Shown: one piece after another, positions 10,223 to 20,759 of the stretch | Layout of the letters: each line of letters starts with the position of its first letter | Position numbering within the stretch: position 1 is the first letter of the stretch | Assembly (NCBI GenBank): GCA_964017185.1 | Contig: OZ024869.1 | Coordinates: 1,448,501-1,512,500, forward strand | Length of the DNA stretch: 64,000 bases | Source of the DNA: Rugalucina vietnamica | Lineage: Eukaryota; Mollusca; Bivalvia; Lucinida; Lucinidae | Reading direction: 5' to 3' | Notes under the pieces: generated by a model | Told to the model about the DNA's origin: nothing | What the model saw: the letters and a program-made list of their open reading frames with translations, nothing else | Database searches by the model: none | Translations under genes and position numbers: made by a program

Positions 10223-10228
10223 CTCTAA

Positions 10229-10720
10229 GGAACTTAAGCATTCAAAAGGATGGTGTGAGCCATGTGGAGGTCGGAGTCACTGGCGATATTGGCGTTGATA
10301 GCTTTAAGATGCATACTTGTAACTATATATTCATCAAAGATAATTGATAGCAAAACGATGAATTGTGATGAACTTTTAATATATACAGTTCTTGTTAATG
10401 GGAAAAATCCCGGCCCTGAACAATGTCTGTGATTACGTAAGAAAGATAGATTTGACCACAATTTTTCAGCCCTATTAAAATGCAACATTGTCGCTACAGT
10501 ACGTACCTCACCAGCTCACTACGAGTCGTATTCTCTGGGAACCCAACAACTAGCGCATGGAAATATGGCGGCGTTCCCACTTTATGGGCCAGAAGGTCTC
10601 TCAGGTTCACTTCATTTGACAAGAGGTCAGTGCTCAGACGGAAGCAAGGTCCAAGAATGTCTTTAATGGGTGTGTCTAAAGTTATTCTGAAATAAAAGAA
10701 CTTGAGAAAACAACGGGATA
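10229..10720. other. Unassigned sequence, no gene seen
   Basis: Single-copy-looking sequence right of the transposon stack. Only short frames without motifs are present. Confidence 0.4.
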
Positions 10721-10956
10721 TGAGCCGCCTCTTGGGAAAACCAACAATGTGGTTTCCGAACAGGTCCGACACAAATCAGGCTGTACAGCTACAGAAGCAG
10801 GCTAGAAACTTGAAATTTTGGAGTTAAGTAGAGGAGGAATCGTACTATCCGAGTAGCGAAAACAAAGGCGCTGATCAGCTTCGCAGTTACTGCGAAGCTG
10901 ATCTGCGCCTTTGTTTTCGCCTATGCAGATTGTTGGTTTTCCCATGGGGCGGCTCA
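10721..10956 (-). mobile_element. Hairpin MITE (TGAGCC family), copy 1
   Basis: About 236 bp bounded by TGAGCC...GGCTCA. The centre is a near-perfect palindrome of about 66 bases (GCGAAAACAAAGGCGCTGAT, then TTCGCAGTTACTGCGAA, then the complement). Asymmetric flanks (GGTTTCCGAACAGGTCCGAC, AAGCTTGAAATTTC-like) define orientation; this copy is in the B orientation. There is no ORF. Seventeen more copies occur in the window. Confidence 0.85.
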
Positions 10957-11375
10957 TATGCCAAAGTGTCGCCATTTCAGTAGAATAAGAGCAGTTATTC
11001 CAAGCTATCAGAAAGAAACACATATAGTCGTCTATATGATTTCGATAGCAAACCGTTTGTTGAAAAAAAAGTATAATCCTATGTAAAATTATCTAGTTAA
11101 CAAGGATGTGCGTGCCGACTGCACACATACATGTAGTTCAGCCGACTGATAGGAATATAATGCATATGTATATTAGAATATCTGGGCCTTGTGGGTGCAT
11201 TTAGGATTTAATACAGAGAATGTCACAGATATACCGTTGATTATGAAAAATGCCAGTAATTGCCTGGGCAACTCTTTAAGACAATACCACCTATGATAAG
11301 TTCCCAGCTATGGTATCCACAAGATCCAGATATTCCATACAAATTGAGAAAATATATATCAGAGAAAAATGCACT

Positions 11376-11475
11376 ACATATAACTTGGCGATGGCGGGTT
11401 TCGAACCCGCGCTGAATTCAGCAAAACTACGAATAAATAAATAGCGCCTATATCGACTGCGCCAATATACTCAAT
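11376..11475 (-). repeat. tRNA-like sequence (pseudo-tRNA or SINE head)
   Basis: On the minus strand an A-box-like TGGCGCAGTCGATATAGGCG is followed about 45 bases later by GCGGGTTCGAAACCCGC, a perfect T-arm/B-box hairpin. The spacing suits a tRNA with a long variable arm (Leu/Ser-like), but I cannot fold a clean acceptor stem, so I treat it as tRNA-derived. Confidence 0.45.
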
Positions 11476-11687
11476 TAAAGACGCAGTCATTATTTTTCCA
11501 TATGAATGTTTAAATTGACCTTTGTTTGTATTGAGGCTTAACGTCTCAGTCGACAATTTTCAGTCATGTCGGGGTGGAGCCAACGCTTCCTGTGTTTAAC
11601 CAGTATTGTTATATACCTAATGTATCTCTACAATAGAAACTTGTCGTGTTGTAACGGACAGCACTTTCTGCTGTTTTATGCGTCGTA

Positions 11688-11853
11688 GGGCATTAATACC
11701 ATTAATGCCCTGAGATGACGTCATATCAGGGCAATAATGGTGTTAATGCCCTGAGATGACACCGTAGCAGGGCAATAATGGTGTTAATGCCCTGAGATGA
11801 CGTCATAGCAGGGCAATAATGGTGTTATTGCCCTAGGTGTTATTGCCCTGAGA
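11688..11853. repeat. Four-unit palindromic tandem repeat with CRE-like sites
   Basis: About 41-bp units of GGGCAATAATGGTGTTAATGCCC followed by TGAGATGACGTCATAGCA. Each GGGC...GCCC segment can form a hairpin. Two units contain the exact palindrome TGACGTCA (11716-11723 and 11798-11805), the CREB/ATF consensus. Any regulatory role is speculation. Confidence 0.8.
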
Positions 11854-12055
11854 TTTTGACATACACCTGTTTACATGTTATGGACAATGACAGGTGTTCA
11901 TTTCATCTAAATTTAACATGGCAGGTGAGTGTACATTTGAGACGTATATTTCATCTTAATTTAACGTGTCATTTTGCGTCTAATCACTTACCAATCAACG
12001 GCTGTGTGCTTGTCATCATGCGCGATTTCAAGACATAGCATTCACAATAGATAAA

Positions 12056-12059
12056 TGAA

Positions 12060-12090
<31 letters not shown>

Positions 12091-12092
12091 AA
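12056..12092. repeat. (AAAT)n microsatellite
   Basis: About nine AAAT/AATA units. They explain the repetitive minus-strand frames here, which are not genes. Confidence 0.9.
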
Positions 12093-12134
12093 TGTACATG
12101 TATTGGAGGAAAGGTATATAACAATGACGATATA

Positions 12135-12271
12135 ACATTCTTTTCCAAGTGCATTAACGTTTGCCAAGCCCTCGGGCAATAATGTGTTGCAGCCCTCACC
12201 GCTACGCGGTTCGGGCTGCAACACATTATTGCCCTTGGGCTTGGCAAACATTAATGCACGGAAAAGAATGT
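12135..12271. repeat. 137-bp hairpin element
   Basis: ACATTCTTTTCC at the left pairs with GGAAAAGAATGT at the right, and the arms (GGGCAATAATGTGTTGCAGC and its complement) match almost completely around a loop near 12203. The motif GGGCAATAATG is shared with the tandem palindromes at 11688-11853, suggesting related origin. Non-coding. Confidence 0.85.
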
Positions 12272-12494
12272 TTTATCCTCTTATTATAGGGAGCTAAACA
12301 TTGACTTTTGCGAACACAGTCATGAAACATAAAATAGAGAAATATAATGAGACATAGTACACTGAAAAGACAACATCGCATGACAAGCAATTTATATAAT
12401 AATTTACTTTGAATGAAATTTAGATATTAAGCTAAAAGCTACATTTTGTGCAACTTTACTTTTTTGGGGGGAAGAAGAAAAAAACAGTTCTCAC

Positions 12495-12820
12495 CTGTTT
12501 TGCTTAGAAAGTACGTCAGCAATAACAGTGGCCGTGAATGCCTTCGTCAGTGACCCTATACAGAATTTTGAATGTTCCGTGGCCTTGACCTCATTTTCTA
12601 TGTCCTTGTGTCCATAACCCCTTGACATGATCACGTGACCATCCCGAACCAATGAAATGGAAAGGGCTGGTATTTTTCGGCATTCGATAGTTGTTTTAAT
12701 AAACTTATCCAAAGAATGGATTTCAGAATCCAACTCCGTATCACCATTAATAAATGACAAAATTGATATCACATGAAGTAAAATTTTTAAGCAAATGATT
12801 TTCATTGTGTTGTTTTTCAT
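12495..12820 (-). CDS. First exon of a serine beta-lactamase-like protein (partial)
   Basis: Starts with Met at 12820 and reads 108 codons plus two bases to a splice donor (CAG|GTGAGA, GT at 12494-12493). The first about 26 residues look like a signal peptide (KIICLKILLHVISILSFING). The mature start has IPALSISLVRDGHVIMSRGYG followed by SLTK at residues 90-93. This is the S-x-x-K catalytic motif of class C beta-lactamase/DD-peptidase-type serine hydrolases, with Ser90 and Lys93 as the expected nucleophile and base. Secreted or membrane homologues are common in molluscs (LACTB/gigasin-6-like proteins). Later exons should lie at lower coordinates, but I find none before the transposon stack. 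The gene may continue beyond position 1, or be a fragment cut off by the insertion. Substrate unknown. Confidence 0.65.
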
Positions 12821-13633
12821 TTTGCAATTTTGAGTATATAACGTATAACCAAGTTTTGAACATCTTTAATAGTTCATTTACATTTAAACTATCTTGCAAA
12901 TCTTACAAAGATATCAATCTAATATACGAATTATGTTCTTAGAGATATTGCCGTATAATTATTAGTTCATACTGAGCAGAGATAGGAAAGAAGAACTTAA
13001 TTTGTACCCAGTTTTGATAGAATTTTAGTTCCATTTTATGTGCTTTATTTGTTTTCATCTAACTAATAGATAATAAGTACAACGCATATGTATTTAACTC
13101 CGTATTTCAATCCGTTTATTTGCTAATTTGCTAATTTCATTCACAACACTTCAAACTCTTCATTAATTTAACAAATTTTCATTAATGCCATTAACTCTAC
13201 TAGTTTAATTACATTCTATATGCTCTGGGGCCAGTAATTGACTCTACTGACCTCGATTTTGCTTTGTTTCATTCAATTGCTTTTCCAAACGTTCTCCGGC
13301 CAGCGGTGCCAGAAAAATTACTGATCGTTGGTAAACTCATCAATATTGTGTGATTGTGTCTTTTCTGTAACTAAAATCTTGTGTCCAGCGTTTTCAGGTT
13401 GAATTAATAAAGTGTTTTAGGCTTATGTTTCTAACCATTATAGCAATGTCCGAAAATCATAAATCGAATCATTTATTGTAAACTTTTTCTCTATGTACAT
13501 GCATGATGAGTATATAAAATCTCAATGGTAAAGCATACTATCCTGCAGTAAATCTTTTTGAGATAGTTTTTAATAGTTTTGAGTGTTTCATACAATGGAG
13601 ATTAGGAATGAGATAATTTAACTATTTGGTATA
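12821..13633. other. AT-rich intergenic stretch, nothing recognised
   Basis: Upstream of the beta-lactamase-like exon. No clear promoter element, ORF or repeat seen. Confidence 0.4.
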
Positions 13634-13870
13634 TGAGCCGCCGCATGGAAAAACCAACAAACGGCATAGGCGAAAACAAAGACGCAGATCAGCTGTGCAG
13701 TAACTGCACAGCTGATCAGCGCCTTTGTTTTCGCCACACAGATAGTACTATTCCTCTTCTACTTATATCCAAATTTTCAAGCTTCTAGCCTACTTCTGTG
13801 ACTGTACAGCCCGGTTTGTGTCGGACCTGGTTGGAAACCCAAATTGTTGGTTTTCTCACGCACAGGCTCA
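13634..13870 (+). mobile_element. Hairpin MITE (TGAGCC family), copy 2
   Basis: TGAGCC...GGCTCA, A orientation, with core palindrome GCGAAAACAAAGACGCAGAT / GCTGTGCAGTAACTGCACAGC. Flanks TATTTGG (left, 13625-13630 region) and TATTTGG (right, about 13874-13880) may be a short target duplication. Confidence 0.85.
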
Positions 13871-14031
13871 TATTATTTGGATAAAATTCCGTTTGAAAAT
13901 AACGAAATTATTGCAGGCAACTCTTGATGTAGCAATAGGTGGTCCGCTACTAATGGTTCCATGGATCTTTGAATAACACAGGCAATCCTGATAAATTGTG
14001 CATCAGCTGAGTTCCGAGAAAGTCCACCCAA

Positions 14032-14275
14032 CATTACGAAAACTTGCCCATGCAATATACGTGCATAGAAATTTTTCAGTAGTAAAAATTGAAAATTTCA
14101 TTGGAAATTTTTTATAGTTTTAATATTTTTGCTCAAAACATAGATTGTGGGTACACGAGGCGGTTCTAACGAGTGCCCACAATGTATATTTTGGATCAAA
14201 AATAAGAAAAATAAGTATACCCCGGCTGCAAACACCAGTTTTTCTGCATAAAAGTGGAGTTTAATGAAAGTCCGC
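14032..14275 (+). mobile_element. AACTTGCCCATGCAATATAC repeat, copy 1
   Basis: A 240-bp interspersed repeat. It begins ATTACGAAAACTTGCCCATG, carries ATAGATTGTGGGTACACGAG and its partial complement CCCACAATGTATATTTTGGA, and ends after ATAAAAGTGGAGTT. Related copies are at 15665, 36170 and 53998. The internal complementarity (AAAACATAGATTGTGGGTAC) suggests a MITE. Confidence 0.75.
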
Positions 14276-14457
14276 CCTCTGGACGCTGATCAGACGCGAC
14301 ACAAATCACACACATGAATTAATCACACAAGACTACCTGCTACTTCCAATTTCGGACTCGGGAAGTATGTGAAAAACAAGACAGTTTTCTTCTGATATGT
14401 TGAGGCACCTCAGATGTTGTTTACCAGGTCAATGACGTCGGTGTGTGGTGGTTGTAT

Positions 14458-14555
14458 TTAATAAAGAGTATGAATTCCTCAAATCATCGAAATTCTTTCC
14501 TTGCATTTATTAAAGAGTATGAATCCTTCAAATCATTGAAATTCTTTCCAATATA
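14458..14555. repeat. Two-copy 50-bp direct repeat
   Basis: AAAGAGTATGAATTCCTCAA-type unit occurs twice back to back (about 14463 and 14512), each ending GAAATTCTTTCC. Confidence 0.75.
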
Positions 14556-14769
14556 ATTATGCTGGAAAATGTAGGACAGTACAGCCTAATTATTTTTTCG
14601 GAGCCTAAAAATGACGAGTACTATTAAGGATTTTGCTGATTTATGATAGACATGGGTTCTTGGGGGAAATTATACTTTCTTGCAAAATATCGCCGTGGTC
14701 CTCAAATATTTGAATATTATTTTTAGAGAAATGTTTATTGAGTAATGCACTATGTTTCAGATGACATTC

Positions 14770-15266
14770 ATCCTGATCGCTTATTTTGATTGGTTGCTAG
14801 GGCCCCAAAAAGGGCAAATTTTCGGGGAAAAAAATCTTTAAAAATCTTCTTCTCAGAGACTGTTTGCTTTAAGAAGTTGTTACTTTGCATACATGTTCCT
14901 GGCATTAGCCTCTACAAAACATGTTTTTTGTTCCAGTCAGATAAGAACTCTGGTTGCTATGGCTACTTTCAGTTTCCATAGACTTATAATGGGGAAAAGT
15001 GAAAATTTGCTATTTCTGCAGTCTCATTGGAGATTTTGTAGAAATGTTTATTTAGTAGTCCTCTATGTTTTACATTACTTTTGCCCTAATACCTTATTTT
15101 GATTGGTTGCTGGGGCCCCCAAAAAGGTAAATTTTCATTAATTATTTGAGTATTAGAGGTCAAGTTTACTTTTTGCATTGACCAACATTGACCAACATGA
15201 CCTGAGATTCGGTCATGCAAGACCGAATCTCAGGTGAGCGATTCAAGGACCAATGGTCCTCTGGTT
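14770..15266 (+). mobile_element. Minisatellite element with 3' end like family A
   Basis: Two units beginning TTATTTTGATTGGTTGCTRG (about 14780 and 15095). The right end reads AGGTGAGCG, then the hairpin GGACCAATGGTCC, then TCTGGT. This matches the 3' end of the tandem elements at 24778, 48369 and 50745, so it is a divergent or 5'-lost relative. A second hairpin (CTGAGATTCGGTC / GACCGAATCTCAG) precedes it. Confidence 0.6.
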
Positions 15267-15654
15267 TTAAATGCGTCTTTGAAAGGCACCTTTGAAATTT
15301 TACCTTATACTTGACGACACCAGACAAAACCAGAAATGCTTTTTGTTAGATCCCGTGTCAGTTTTTCTCGGGGTTCTCCCATTTTCGGCCCACCTACTGA
15401 TTGGCTCGTCTCATTGGAGCAGAAATAATCTTGACAGGGGCGTAAAACTGAAAATGCACACTAGCTGGTTGTATAACCGTTGTACGTCTTGGGTGTGAAT
15501 AATTCGAAGTCCTGTACTACTGATTATTCATACTGAAAGCATAACACGAACTGAAAGGAAACACTTCATACTGGAGAAAACACTATTAACGATTCAAGTC
15601 ATAACCACAAAAAAAAGCTGGTACGTCAAATCAAAAGTTAGGGGAGGGGAGCCC

Positions 15655-15960
15655 ATGAAGTACCATTACGAAAACATGCCCATGCAATATACAGAGATTT
15701 TTAAAGTTGTAAAAAATGAAAACTTTTCACTAGAAAATATTTGCTATTTTTCTTATTTTGCTCAAAACAGATTGTGGGTACATGTTAGCCGAGGCGGTTC
15801 TAACGAGCACCCCCCGCCCCCCCCCCCCCCCCCAAAAAAAAAAAAAAAAAAGAAAAATAGGTATATCCCTGCATACGCCAGTTTTGCTATATAAAAGTGT
15901 TGTTTGAGAGGTACACATTTCACGGACATGTTTTCCTGATGCCCTTTGAAAGGAAACTCA
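15655..15960 (+). mobile_element. AACTTGCCCATGCAATATAC repeat, copy 2 with C/A homopolymers
   Basis: Same family as 14032-14275 (ACGAAAACATGCCCATGCAA ... GATTGTGGGTACATGTTAGC). The centre is replaced by a long C run followed by an A run (about 15811-15851). Short frames across the homopolymers (for example poly-Pro) are artefacts. Confidence 0.75.
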
Positions 15961-16082
15961 AGACGAAATACCACAAGTTTTCTGTTACACTTCGGTTGCA
16001 CGCAGTAAGTATTTACAATCTGAGCTCCCTTTCTAGGACTCGTCTTTTGAGGCGCCAGAAGTTCCTAACCCTCATATCCAAA

Positions 16083-16560
16083 TGCTTACTCTAAACATAA
16101 CCCAAAACGTAACCCTAACGCAAAAGCAAGCCTAACCCTATCCACAACTCTAACCCTAACACACAAACCTACCCCTAAATCTAACCTTAACCACAACTCT
16201 AACCCTAATCCTAACCCTTACCTAACCCTAACCCAATCCTAATCCTAACCCTAACCCTAACCCTAACCCTAACCTAACCCTAACCCTAACTCTAACCCTA
16301 ACATAACCCTAACCCTAACATAACCTAACCCTAACCCTAACCCTAACCCTAACGCTAACCTAACCCTAACCCTAACTCTATCTCTAACCCTAACCCTAAC
16401 TCTATCCCTAACCCTAACCCTAACCCTAACCCTAGTCCTAACCCTAACCCTAACATTACCATAGCCCTAACCTAACCCTAACCCTAACCCTAACCCTAAC
16501 TCTAACCCTAACCCTAACCCTAACCTTACCTAACCCTAACCCTAACCCTAACTCTAACTT
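16083..16560 (+). repeat. Interstitial telomere-type (CCCTAA)n array
   Basis: About 480 bases of CCCTAA units (TTAGGG on the other strand) with many variant units: TCTAACCCTAA, CCTAACC, CATAACCC, CTATCC. Degenerate edges and single-copy sequence on both sides show it is internal, not a chromosome end. TTAGGG is the metazoan and molluscan telomere repeat. Confidence 0.95.
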
Positions 16561-17165
16561 TTATGGAACAACCGCTTTAAGATTTTCATTTGTCTGAAAC
16601 GGGCTATAGGTATCTTCTAATCCAATATGGCGGCTGTGGACTAGAAATGTCAAATCAAGGTGTAAAATATTTACTTAAAAAGTTAATCGCGATGCGGAAT
16701 TTTCTCTTAGCGTTGACAGGTATGTTTGCATTGATTATGTGCATAGTTTTGTGCAGTTTTGGAGCCATTTGATGACAAGTTTTGGAAGTTCTAAAACTTA
16801 TTTTCGCCCCTAATTGGTTAAATTTGGATTTTTAAGGAGGTAGTCTGTGAAGTTTTTCTGTGAGTGTTCAGCAAACTTGTAACTCTTGGTTTACTAACAC
16901 AAGGTTTATTTTGTAACATGTTTATTTCCGCTGTCATTTAATTTTGATTATGTAACTTATGAATCGTAACAAAATTAAAGAAGAGTTATACAGTTCTATA
17001 CATGTATTCAAGTACAAGTACTGACTTTCAAAAAAAAAAAAAGTGGATATGTACATTTAGTTTTACTCATCAAAACCTCATTTCTTTGCATCAGACAATG
17101 TATTGATCACACATCTGTATGTGCCTAATCATAAAGGTACAGAAATTGATAAATGTTTCAGGCTA
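16561..17165. other. Unassigned intergenic stretch
   Basis: No supported gene. A 60-codon plus-strand frame at 16590-16772 ends in a hydrophobic segment (LLALTGMFALIMCIVLC) but has no family match I recognise. An A run lies at about 17031-17042. Confidence 0.35.
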
Positions 17166-17173
17166 CATGCATG

Positions 17174-17176
<3 letters not shown>

Positions 17177-17226
<50 letters not shown>

Positions 17227-17227
17227 T
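17177..17227. repeat. (ATT)n microsatellite
   Basis: About 17 uninterrupted ATT units after a T run. Confidence 0.95.
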
Positions 17228-17984
17228 GAATATGGATGATATCTTCAAATTTTCCTTTTTTTTTTGACATGCTTTTTTTATAAAGTAGGTGATGTGGAAT
17301 CTAAATGAATGGATGGATAATCCTAATAAAAACTTGTTTATTTTTAGCCTGATTATTTGTTTTTCTGCTTAGTGTCCCAGTCAGCAATTATTTCATGTTG
17401 AGATGTCACCTTTTTCCAATGGGACATTTTCCCAACATTTGAATGTCATGACAGGCCAAAAATAAATAGATGTTTGTTTGCCCTCCCCTACCAGCTCACC
17501 AAAATGGTGCCTACTCAAAAAAAAATTTATTGCCTTTTGATCAGATTTTTTTTCCCAAAAAATTGTTTTGGTAAGAAAATAAATTGTTTCCCCTGAATTA
17601 ATCTGAATTTTGATTTTAACGATGAACCTCCTCACCAATTGCCTGTTCTATTCTTATGCTCAAGCACTACAAAACATGAAATGCAACTGTAATTGTGAGT
17701 AGCCTTGTACCTTATACCTTGTAGTGAAATTATGCATATGTATAATACAGTAGTTCTTAAAATAAAAGCCTACCTACCTACCCAACTTTTCTAGAGCAGG
17801 TAGGGAGAGGGCAAACAGAAATAATTTTAAATGTGGTCCGAAATGTGCTGCAATATATCACCTTCCAACTATGGCTTATATGTATAAATAGGGTTGACTC
17901 CACGACTCTTCCTTAGATTAGAATGACCAGGCTCCAAGGGTATGTTATAAAACTTTTTTTCATGCTCAGCTTAGCTGAGATTAA

Positions 17985-18057
17985 AATTTATCCAGCTCAT
18001 AAATGTTAAAATGCCAACAATTGTTGGCATTTTAACATTTATGAGCAGGATAAATTA
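17985..18057. repeat. ~72-bp near-perfect palindrome
   Basis: ATTTATCCAGCTCATAAATG...CATTTATGAGCAGGATAAAT, centred on CCAACAATTGTTGG near 18020. It lies inside a larger pair of CATGCTCAGCT copies (about 17960 and 18131), so it may be the core of an about 230-bp MITE (17940-18175). Confidence 0.8.
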
Positions 18058-18568
18058 CTAGTTTTTGAGTTTTGAATCTGAATTTTCCACATTTTTTGAC
18101 TATTTCTACATATATGAGCAGTTGAAACTTCATGCTCAGCTGAGCTGAGCTTGAAAAATGTTTTATAACCTCGGAAACAGGCCTTCACAAGTTATCAACC
18201 AGTACTCATGTGGTCTGAGACTGTCCCTTATTAGCTTTGTCAGGTGCACTGGTAATTGAGTGCCACCTTAAGGAAAATAGCTGCTCACTCAGCTTACAAT
18301 ATGTCATCTTTGTATAAGTACTTGATCAGGGATTTTCTTCATTGCTCAGTTTTAAGGGCGGTTCTTTGGTTGTGATTGCACCAGTTCCTGATCATTGCTT
18401 ACTTTTACCTTTGCTTGGCAAGAAGCCCAGACTGTTGGATTTGTCATACTAAAACTAATTGAATAACCAGCTCTTGAAAGAATTTCAGGAATCACAAAGC
18501 TTGAAGCACATTTTATTGTGTCACTCACTTTTCATCAACAAAGGTGTCAATAAGTTTTACTTTTTTTT

Positions 18569-20107
18569 AGCTCACCTGCACGAAGTGCATAGAGCTATTG
18601 TAGTCACCTCCGTCGTCCCCGTTTACGTGTACGTGAACGTTTACGTTTACGTCCGCGTCACACTTTTGGTTAAAGTTTTTAAAATTGTTATATCTTGATA
18701 GTCACTGACCAGAAATCATTCATATTTGGAACATTGCTACATATGAGGGTCCCCTGTGATTTAGTGTGAAGGGACCCGTGGGGTCGTGCCTGGGGGCGGG
18801 GCTAGCGGTCAATATCTAGAACACCTTTGTACAATGCTCAGATGCTGTGTTAGTTTCTCATCAACTGTAAAGCCTAGAACTGTCAAACCTTACATAAGGC
18901 TTTTCCTCGATGTCCCGACTAGGCACCCACGACCTACTGACCTTGACCTATATTTCATGCTCCAGTGACTCTGTCATTTTTTAAGCCAACCCTAAATATC
19001 TCATCAACTATAAAGCCTACAACAATCAAACCTTGCACATGGCTTCTCCTTGATGTCCCGACTTTCCACCCACATTGATCTAGTGACCTTGACCTATATT
19101 TCGTGCTCTAGTGACTTTGTCATTTTTGAAGCCAACTCTTAATATCTCATCAACTATAAAGCCTACAACCATCAAACCTTGCATATATGACTTCTCCTTG
19201 ATGTCCCGACTCGGCACCCACATTCACCTAGTGACCTTGACCTATATTTCGTGCTCTAGACTAGACTTTGTCATTTTTGAAGCCAACCCTTAATATTTCA
19301 TCAACTATAAAGCCTACAACCATCAAACCTTGCATATGGCTTCTCCTCGATGTCCCGACTCGGCACCCACATTGACCTACTGACCTTGACCTATATTTCA
19401 TGCTCCAGTGACTTTGTCATTTTTTAAGCCAACCCTTAATATCTCATCCACTATAAAGCCTACAACCATCAAACCTTGCATATGGCTTCTCGATGTCCCG
19501 GCTTTGCACCCACATTGATCTAGTAACCTTGACCTATATTTCGTGCTCTAGTAACTTTTCCATTAAAGTTTTTAGAAGTCTATATCTCTTGAACATGTTG
19601 ATGGATCAAGTTGATACTTTGCATGTTGGTAGATATTGGTCTGAAGTTTGATGCAGTACCATCATGACCCACCCTGAGTGACCTTGAGGTCAAGGTCACA
19701 GACTTAGAATTTTTTTGTTAAAGTTTTCGGTTTAAGTTTTTAGAAGTCTATATCTCTTGAACATGTAGATGGATCAAGTTGATACTTTGCATGTTGGTAG
19801 ATATTGGTCTGAAGTTTTATGCTGTACCATTATAACCCACCCTGGGTGAACTTGAGGTCAAGGTCATGGCCTTAGAAATTTTTGGTTAAAGTTTTGGGTT
19901 AAAGATTTTTGAAGTCTATATATCTCTATGTTGATGGATCAAGTTGAAACTTTGCATGTTTGTGGATATTGGTCTGAAATTTTATGCTGTACCATCACAA
20001 CCCACCTGAGCGACCTTGAGGTCAAGGTCATGGGTCATAGATTTTGATAAGTTTAGTGACAAAGCACAAGTCAGGCGAGCTATGCTGTCCTGCGACAGCT
20101 CTTATTC
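18569..20107 (+). mobile_element. Helentron/HINE-like minisatellite element, family B
   Basis: Starts after a T run with AGCTCACCTGCACGAAGTGC, followed by GT/TACGT-rich simple sequence. The body is about five tandem ~155-bp units (AACTATAAAGCCTACAACCA ... TGACCTTGACCTATATTTCG) and then three ~160-bp units (TCTTGAACATGTTGATGGAT ... CTTGAGGTCAAGGTCA). The 3' end is AGGCGAGCTATGCTGTCCTGCGACAGCTCTT: a complement of the 5' stem, then the hairpin GCTGTCCTGCGACAGC. No transposase, so non-autonomous. Confidence 0.7.
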
Positions 20108-20570
20108 TAAAGGCAATTTAACATTGTCACTGTTAAGTTGTTTATTTACTGATAGAAATAATCTTAACTTTAACTAAACTCAGGTAAGATGGCAAGATCT
20201 AAGGTGTGATTGCACAAATTTTCAATTTGAAATAGTACTTGTTGACTGTCTACCAACATTAGCACTCAGTTTAATTTTTTTATATGAGTCAAACAGGACT
20301 GGCACTCAGTTAATTTTTTTTATATGAGTAAAGCAGGATCATAGTTGCTTTCTGGTTTAAAACCACATTCAAAAACTTTTTAATATTATCATGCATAGCC
20401 TTACATGCAAATGTAACTTTCCCCCACGCCTGATCTTTATCAGATTAAATATACACAACCACTTTTGCAATATCCTCTTTCATATTGATCAGTTAATCAT
20501 TCAGTAATATACTGTTACATCTATATTATACATGTTATTATACTTTCTTACTTTCTTGTTTATTTTAGTT

Positions 20571-20759
20571 ACATTTATGGTACTGTAAGGAGATGGGGAT
20601 GGACATAACAGATCAGTTGAGAAATCAGAATATCACCTAGATAAGACACAGGATTAAAATTAAAGTCCAAATACATGTAACATGGAGTAAAACCAAACTA
20701 CAAAAAGGTGAATAAACAATTTCATTGATTGTAGATAATAAACAGTCATATACTTCAAG
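20571..20759 (+). other. ARHGEF17: Probable 5' UTR of the RhoGEF large exon
   Basis: A strong 3' splice site (TTTCTTACTTTCTTGTTTATTTTAG, AG at about 20568-20569) precedes this stretch, so the large coding exon probably begins near 20570. An alternative acceptor (ATTGATTGTAG) sits near 20733. An in-frame TAA near 20740 precedes the ATG at 20760. The transcription start and earlier untranslated exons are not identified. Confidence 0.5.

Noticed and set aside
16083..16560. Chromosome end (telomere)
   Set aside because: Degenerate units and long non-telomeric sequence on both sides show it is interstitial.
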